Assembly (NCBI GenBank): GCA_958430865.1
Contig: CAUDNR010003668.1
Span: 94,272 to 106,889 of the forward strand
Length of the DNA stretch: 12,618 nucleotides
Reading direction: 5' to 3'
Source: Entrophospora sp. SA101
Taxonomy: Eukaryota > Glomeromycota > Glomeromycetes > Entrophosporales > Entrophosporaceae
The notes below the pieces were generated by a model. It was given only the letters and a program-made list of their open reading frames with translations. It was not told the origin of the DNA and made no database searches. Both the position numbers and the translations under genes were made by a program. Positions 8,502 to 12,618 of the stretch are shown here, piece after piece. How positions within the stretch are numbered: position 1 is the stretch's first letter; each line of letters begins with the position of its first letter.

Positions 8502-8660
8502 TAGTGTTGGTCACCAAAACTATTTTGAAGAGGCAAAAGTCAAAACTAAAATTAAAAGTTATATGTCAAAACTAAATCAAAAGTCAATAGTCAAAAAATC
8601 AAAATTAGTTTTGACTTTTACATGGTTGTGATGCTCTTTAGTTTTGGGAAACCAACACTA
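8502..8660. mobile_element. 159-bp hAT-like foldback MITE
   Basis: The terminal inverted repeats are TAGTGTTGGTCACCAAAAC plus TA (8502-8522) and the inverted counterpart at 8639-8660. They match except for a 2-3 base centre. The flanks are ACTTTGAG (8494-8501) and TCTTTGAG (8661-8668), an 8-bp target duplication with one mismatch. Inside, AAAAGTCAAAACTAA (8535-8549) is perfectly inverted at 8605-8619, and the motif GTCAAAACTAAA recurs. TAGNGNTGG ends with 8-bp duplications are typical of hAT elements. There is no coding capacity. Confidence 0.82.
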
Positions 8661-8795
8661 TCTTTGAGACAATTAATAGTAAATAATTGAAAAAATTTAT
8701 TTATCTAATGAATTTCAACAATTTGGAATAAATAAATTATTTATAGTAATAATTATTATTAAAAAGTTATTTGCCATTCTTTTCAAATGTTTATT

Positions 8796-9119
8796 TCAAA
8801 GGGTAATAGATGGTGGTGGTGGAGATTCCCACTCCCAATTATGATATGGCGAAAGCAATTGATTAATTTTTTCGTAAACCTTAATCTCCAGATCAGATAA
8901 ACAATGATCTTTTTCACCATTCTTCCTAGCCATAACTCTATTAAAAATTGAAACCACATCATCAAATTCATCCATATTTGATAATCCAACAACTGTAGAA
9001 TCAGCTTTATCCCAATCTAATGAGAAATCAATACCCAACTTTGAAATATAGTGCCAATCATCTAAAGACATCACAAAATGTTGCCAGTCTTTAAATGCTG
9101 ATACTTCACTAAATATGGG
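8796..9119 (-). CDS. Unrecognised protein, probable last exon (107 aa)
   Basis: An open frame runs from a candidate splice acceptor (TAAAATAG, ending at 9120) to TGA at 8798-8796. It encodes PIFSEVSAFKDWQHF, then SLDDWHYISKLGIDFSLDW and a tail with WEWESPPPP. The composition is acidic and tryptophan-rich, with predicted helix in the middle (IKVYEKINQLL) and no membrane segment. An in-frame TAG immediately precedes the acceptor, so the exon cannot extend further upstream. No convincing initiator is present: the ATG at 9071 would drop conserved-looking residues. An AATAAA (8795-8790) directly follows the stop. I do not recognise the family. The upstream exons are not intact in this window, because the intron/exon junction is duplicated upstream and the coding-like sequence beyond that contains stops. 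The gene may therefore already be broken. Confidence 0.5.
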   Translation of the reverse strand, partial: PIFSEVSAFKDWQHFVMSLDDWHYISKLGIDFSLDWDKADSTVVGLSNMDEFDDVVSIFNRVMARKNGEKDHCLSDLEIKVYEKINQLLSPYHNWEWESPPPPSITL

Positions 9120-9240
9120 CTATTTTACCAAAAACTCTCTATTTTTGCAATCTTCTGGACATGAAAATTAATGTAATAGAAAGTTTTTTTTAGTTATTTA
9201 GTAAAAAAAAAGTTATAATGGTTTAAAGTTATGTAACTTT
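9047..9240. repeat. Direct repeat, copy 1 (194 bp): intron 3' end plus exon start
   Basis: Matches 9407-9597 at roughly nine bases in ten. The long identical core includes GGGCTATTTTACCAAAAAC followed by TCTCTATTTTTGCAAT. On the minus strand it spans the intron end, the splice acceptor and the first 24 codons of the exon at 8796-9119. In this copy the coding frame is open. Confidence 0.92.
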
Positions 9241-9406
9241 ATTATGTTATTTGAAATTTCGGCAACCATCTAAACCGTGATTTACCGATTATTTTCACGA
9301 TTTACCGAATATTCACGTGACAAAGCAGCAGATCTTCTACAAATTTGGATTTTTAAATTTCATGTCATAGTTTCCATATCTATTAGTACAGATTCAGGAA
9401 CTCTCC
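9241..9406. other. Spacer between the direct-repeat copies, with a short tandem motif
   Basis: Holds two tandem units of GATTTACCGA(T/A)TATT(TT)CAC at 9279-9298 and 9299-9316. These run into the 8-bp palindrome TCACGTGA (9313-9320), which contains the E-box core CACGTG. No gene is visible. Confidence 0.5.
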
Positions 9407-9597
9407 TATAGTGGCAATAATCTAAAGACTTCATCAATGTTGCCAATCTTTAAGTGCTGATGCTTTATTAAATATGGGCTATTTTACCAAAAACTCTCTA
9501 TTTTTGCAATATTCTAGACATGAAAAATAATGTAATAGAAAGTTTTTTGAGTATTTAATTAAAAAAAAGTTATAATGGTTTAAAGTTGGGTAACTTT
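9407..9597. repeat. Direct repeat, copy 2 (191 bp): broken exon start
   Basis: The duplicate of 9047-9240. On the minus strand the acceptor region is kept, and the exon begins FNKASALKDWQH, but a one-base deletion then puts TGA in frame. Similarity stops at 9407, so this copy carries no exon body. It is a dead duplicate of the splice junction. Confidence 0.88.
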
Positions 9598-9636
9598 GCA
9601 GGTTCTAAGAAGTTTACAATAACCTTATTTAAAATG

Positions 9637-10017
9637 CATTTGAAACTTTTCTATTAAATCAAGCCTTTGTTGTTTTAATCTTCTCCTTTCAAGTGTTTTG
9701 TCAAACTCAATTATTTAATTTCTCATTCTGTCACATGCTAATATGTCGTTAATGATAAAAGTAAAGAATGATTTATGTCATCTTTCAAGAACATCAAAAA
9801 AATTAATTAATCATAAATCATTGAGCCATAATTTTCGTGCAAAAATTCTCTCCTTTTTTATTAACAAAATAACATCATCTGGCCTTTCGTTTTTCATTTT
9901 AACTTGAAAATTATGGCCATAAATTTATTTATATAATAATAAATGAGTGTATGCATCGATTAAACGAAAAGTTTTGCGGTTGAAGGAAGTAGCCTTGGTT
10001 GGTTCAACTATAATAAC
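9637..10017 (-). pseudogene. Degraded coding stretch of unknown family
   Basis: One minus-strand frame from about 10017 to 9637 reads like protein apart from four internal stops (near 9925, 9810, 9780 and 9715). Segments include EPTKATSFNRKTFRLIDAYT, KNERPDDVILLIKKERIFAR then KLWLNDL, NDILACDRMRN and EFDKTLERRRLKQQRLDLIE. The last segment is a convincing charged amphipathic helix. The frame ends at TAA (9639-9637) and lies just upstream of the duplicated intron of the 8796-9119 exon, so it could be an earlier exon of that gene. Stops are fewer than expected by chance in DNA this AT-rich, but the evidence is modest. I do not recognise the family. Confidence 0.4.
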
Positions 10018-10651
10018 AAAGAACAGCTCGAACCAATTAATTTGTATATAATTGGATTTCCATCTCCAGCAAGTCAATAGCTAGTGTGATAAATATAGCG
10101 ATCACACGATATTGTAATATGACAAACAATGTCTCTATAAATACTCTAATATCTGGCAGAATTTACCATTTATTCCAACAAAATCAACATCCAGAACCTA
10201 TAAATTCAGAGCCTATGCCTTTAATCTAAATTGATACTAAGAAATTTCTTAATTAAAATATATTGATTTCTATTTGTAAAGACTATGAAGGTAAATGCGT
10301 CATTGTTGAGAGCGTTAGTAATACGATTAAAACAATTTTTTTATGATCTGTAACCATATGGAAGGGTTTGTACGGTCATTAAGATTTGGCTACGAATGTA
10401 TAATAAATAATAAGAGACCAGACCACACTTAAAAAAATCTCTTGATTTTTTTTGTAATAAAAGGATGATTGTTATTTTGGTAAAAGAGGGGAAATAAATG
10501 ATTTCATTTTTAAATCAAAGTTTTATTAAATAAAAAAATTATCAATAAACTGATCGAGTTTACAAGAAGTGTCGGACAAGAAAGATCAAAGCAATAAAGC
10601 TGATTCTAAAGAAAGCAAAAATGATTAAACCGACAAGAATTATTCACGTAA
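10018..10651. other. Long gene-free stretch
   Basis: No intact gene. A short plus-strand frame (9965-10080) reads SLGWFNYNNKEQLEPINLYI then IGFPSPASQ before TAG. Another frame further on (about 10120-10340) has two stops. Both may be fragments of old coding sequence. GTGTGAT/ATCACAC (10084-10090 and 10101-10107) forms a 7-bp hairpin. No RNA gene is recognised. Confidence 0.35.
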
Positions 10652-11240
10652 AGTTAGGAAACAATTTTGACCAACTTTACCACAATTTCGTAAAGTGCAA
10701 TTGGTAAAATTATATAATCATTATTGATTATCCATCCATCAACATTATTGTGATATGAGGCAGGCTGCAACAAACTCAGACATGGTGAACATGACCTTCT
10801 GGATTTGTTATAATTGAAGTGATTTGCAATCATAGCAATCCGGTCTTATGCCGGTATTTTACACCCTACATCCACTGGTATCTATAAAAAATTTAGAGAA
10901 TATTGAATTTTATTTTCTTCCCACATTACAAACCATTAAACTATTTCTCTTGCACGATAACTTTTCTTTTTTACCTCAAAATTTTTCACAACAGTAATTT
11001 TTAGCTCCACATGTTCTTCCTTCCATACCACTTCAATTGTGATTGTCTGAGGCCCTGGTCATGCATTTGAACGTTCTTGCTAAGGATGGGGTGGAAATAC
11101 TACGGTATTTCATCTTGAATCCTCTATCGTTAAGAATTCTATTTCATGATTTATATAGTCAGGAGACATTGCTGATCATACCATTGTTTCCCAAAAAGAC
11201 AAATCCCAAATTAATATTGCGCAAATTTTTATTTATACTT
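10652..11240 (-). pseudogene. Possible degraded coding stretch, seven internal stops
   Basis: A single minus-strand frame keeps protein-like composition for about 190 codons. Segments include SPDYINHEIEFLTIEDSR, NTVVFPPHP, PGPQTITIEVVWKEEHVELK followed by ITVVKNFEVKKKSYRAREIV, then WFVMWEENKIQYSLNFL. Three of the interruptions are TGA or TAG where a single C-to-T change from CGA or CAG would explain them. The stop density is below random expectation for this base composition, but the opposite strand also has open stretches, so the strand is uncertain. No family is recognised. Confidence 0.3.
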
Positions 11241-11260
11241 TTCATTAAAGTTGATAATTA

Positions 11261-11290
11261 AGCTAGACTTTATGGAATAGGCTCGTCAAA
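11261..11290 (+). promoter_or_regulatory. Leader of the MFS transporter gene
   Basis: The short stretch before the proposed ATG (GTCAAAATGG, A at -3 and G at +4) gives a good initiation context. No distinct TATA element can be assigned. Confidence 0.3.
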
Positions 11291-12618
11291 ATGGAGAATA
11301 GTAGTGGTAGTAATAAAACCTCAAGATACATTCTTTTGTAAGTTTTCCTTAAGGTATTATATAGTTATGTAGCTATTTTTTTATTTCAATGAAAAATTTT
11401 TCAAATCATTTCATTTTTTTTAAAAAAAAAATTTGACTACAAGACCCACTTCTGATAAAATCGATGTTGAAGTTGAAGAACAAGAGCTTTCCACCTCAAC
11501 TTCGCCTCTTAAAAAACCATGGTACAAGACACCTTCTGCATATTGGTTAATACCAATGTTTGTAGTGATAGCAATGACAAGCGGGTTGGCCGTAGCAGTT
11601 GGAGTGCAAGTTTATTTAAGAGCCGTATGCCATGAATATTATTCAAAAAATGGAGAAGCTTCAATTCCTTTATTATTTAATGGTATTATTGATAAATGTA
11701 ATAATGCTGATGTGCAAGCAGTAACTGCTCGATTCCTTATCAAAGCAAATTTTTGTACAGCGATCCCAGGTAAATAATCTTTTAAAAAGAAATAATTTGG
11801 CATGATTCAACTAATTTACCGGTGTGTATTATTAGCCATATTTGTTCTTGGACCACTTGGTTCTTTATCAGATCGGAAGGGGCGTAAAAAAACTTTATTG
11901 ATATCAGCCTTCGGAACGCTTCTAAGCACGTTAAACCTATTGTTAGTTTGTAGATTTTTAGACAAAGTTGGGATGAATGGTTTTTTAATAGGATCATTCA
12001 TAGACGGAGTAACAGGTGGATTTTATGCATTATCAGAAGCAAGCTATGCATATGCAACAGATTCTACTCATCCCACACGAAGGTAATTTTTGTATTGTTT
12101 GCTGGGGTAACAAAAATTTTCTCTAACATCTATTCCTAATTATTTATTTCTCTCGTACAAACACCCTCCTGAATGTTAATAGGAGTGTGATTTTTGGATG
12201 GATACAAGGGACAATGTTTGCAGGGTTTATGGCGGGACCAACATTAGGAGGATTGTTGGTGAAGGCAACAAATAGTTTACTTTCAGTATATTATGTAACT
12301 TTGGCAGTATATATTACGTTATTTTTATTTTACCTTTTTATATTACCTGAATCTTTAACAAAGGAAAAATTATCATTGAATGTGAAACGTCAACAAGAGT
12401 TATTTGCAATAAACTGGACGGGAATTAAATTGATTGATTCTTTTCTCAGATGGGTCTATGTTATGTTTAGACCATTGCTATTATTTTTTCCAAATGGACG
12501 ACAACAACAAGATAATGATAATGATAAAGTTCCTATCGCTGCTTCAAGATATTCATTCTCGCTATTAGGAATAGTATACTCATTATTGTCATCTTCGATT
12601 ATGGCTATGACAACTGTA
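11291..12618 (+). CDS. MFS transporter, 5' part (352 aa visible)
   Basis: Four exons: 11291-11337, 11444-11769, 11836-12082 and 12183->12618. The introns are 106, 66 and 100 nt with donors GTAAGT, GTAAAT and GTAATT; CTAAT lies before the second acceptor. All junctions keep frame. The N-terminus is hydrophilic and acidic (VEVEEQELSTSTS). TM1 is at about 49-74 (YWLIPMFVVIAMTSG onward). The MFS signature motif A, GSLSDRKGRKK, is at 133-143, followed by TM segments (LLISAFGTLLSTLNLLLV; FLIGSFIDGVTGGFYALSEA). The proline-glycine motif GPTLGG at 225-230 matches motif C in TM5, and a sixth TM ends at about FYLFILPES. The central cytoplasmic loop holds RQQQDNDNDKVP, and the next TM begins at the window edge. 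It resembles the fungal TetA/hippocampus-abundant-transcript-like group of proton-coupled exporters; the substrate is unknown. The tiny first exon is the least certain part; its start is chosen because its splice restores the frame exactly. Confidence 0.87.

Noticed and set aside
8783..8992. Second minus-strand frame of 69 codons
   Set aside because: It overlaps the better-supported exon at 8796-9119 in another frame and has no splice or start support.
10024..10090. tRNA or SINE on the minus strand, from GGTTCGAGC
   Set aside because: The A-box does not fit and no stems form; the plus strand there reads as a short protein-like segment instead.
11043..11261. Plus-strand open frame of 72 codons beginning with TTG
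   Set aside because: A non-ATG start, no recognisable motif, and an equally protein-like frame on the opposite strand.
11782..12001. Minus-strand open frames of 71 and 61 codons
   Set aside because: Both are antisense to the MFS exon that carries motif A.
1..12618. CRISPR array, operon or prokaryotic defence system
   Set aside because: No spaced repeats of that kind. Spliceosomal introns and eukaryotic domain families show nuclear fungal DNA.

Overview
The window looks like nuclear DNA from an arbuscular mycorrhizal fungus (Glomeromycotina), most likely Rhizophagus or a close relative. It is very AT-rich, uses the standard code, and has short spliceosomal introns (66-120 nt) with GTAAGT-like donors. 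It carries three BTB-BACK-TLDc genes, an LRR fragment of the F-box type, several small foldback transposons and many broken genes. The genus assignment is inference from gene families known to be expanded in these fungi; no species marker was found.

Layout. 1-5400 is a BTB-BACK-TLDc cluster. One gene runs leftward off the window edge (<1-1384). It is divergent from a second gene (1509-3187) across a 124-bp shared promoter, and a third gene lies at 3681-5171. All three share one intron, at the same codon and phase, at the BTB/BACK junction. Two BTB-exon pseudogenes (3384-3557 and 5253-5400) flank the third gene, so the cluster looks like a birth-and-death array. 5400-7450 is a mobile-element and pseudogene zone: a structured block with a tRNA B-box-like motif, a 121-bp MITE with a 9-bp target duplication, a badly eroded Hsp90 pseudogene, and a second short foldback element with related ends. 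7669-8455 is an LRR (F-box-type) gene remnant with one frameshift and no F-box. 8502-8660 is a hAT-like foldback MITE. 8796-9119 on the minus strand is the last exon of an unrecognised gene; its splice junction and upstream intron were tandemly duplicated (copies at 9047-9240 and 9407-9597). 9600-11290 has no intact gene, only coding-like stretches interrupted by stops. 11291-12618 is the 5' part of an MFS transporter gene (four exons visible, running off the right edge).

How the genes relate. The three BTB-BACK-TLDc proteins are expected, from family knowledge, to act as Cullin-3 ubiquitin-ligase adaptors or oxidative-stress proteins. The MFS gene is probably unrelated in function. Nothing forms an operon. 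The window's main interest is a fast-evolving paralogous array beside transposon-rich decayed DNA. No complete new system could be demonstrated.
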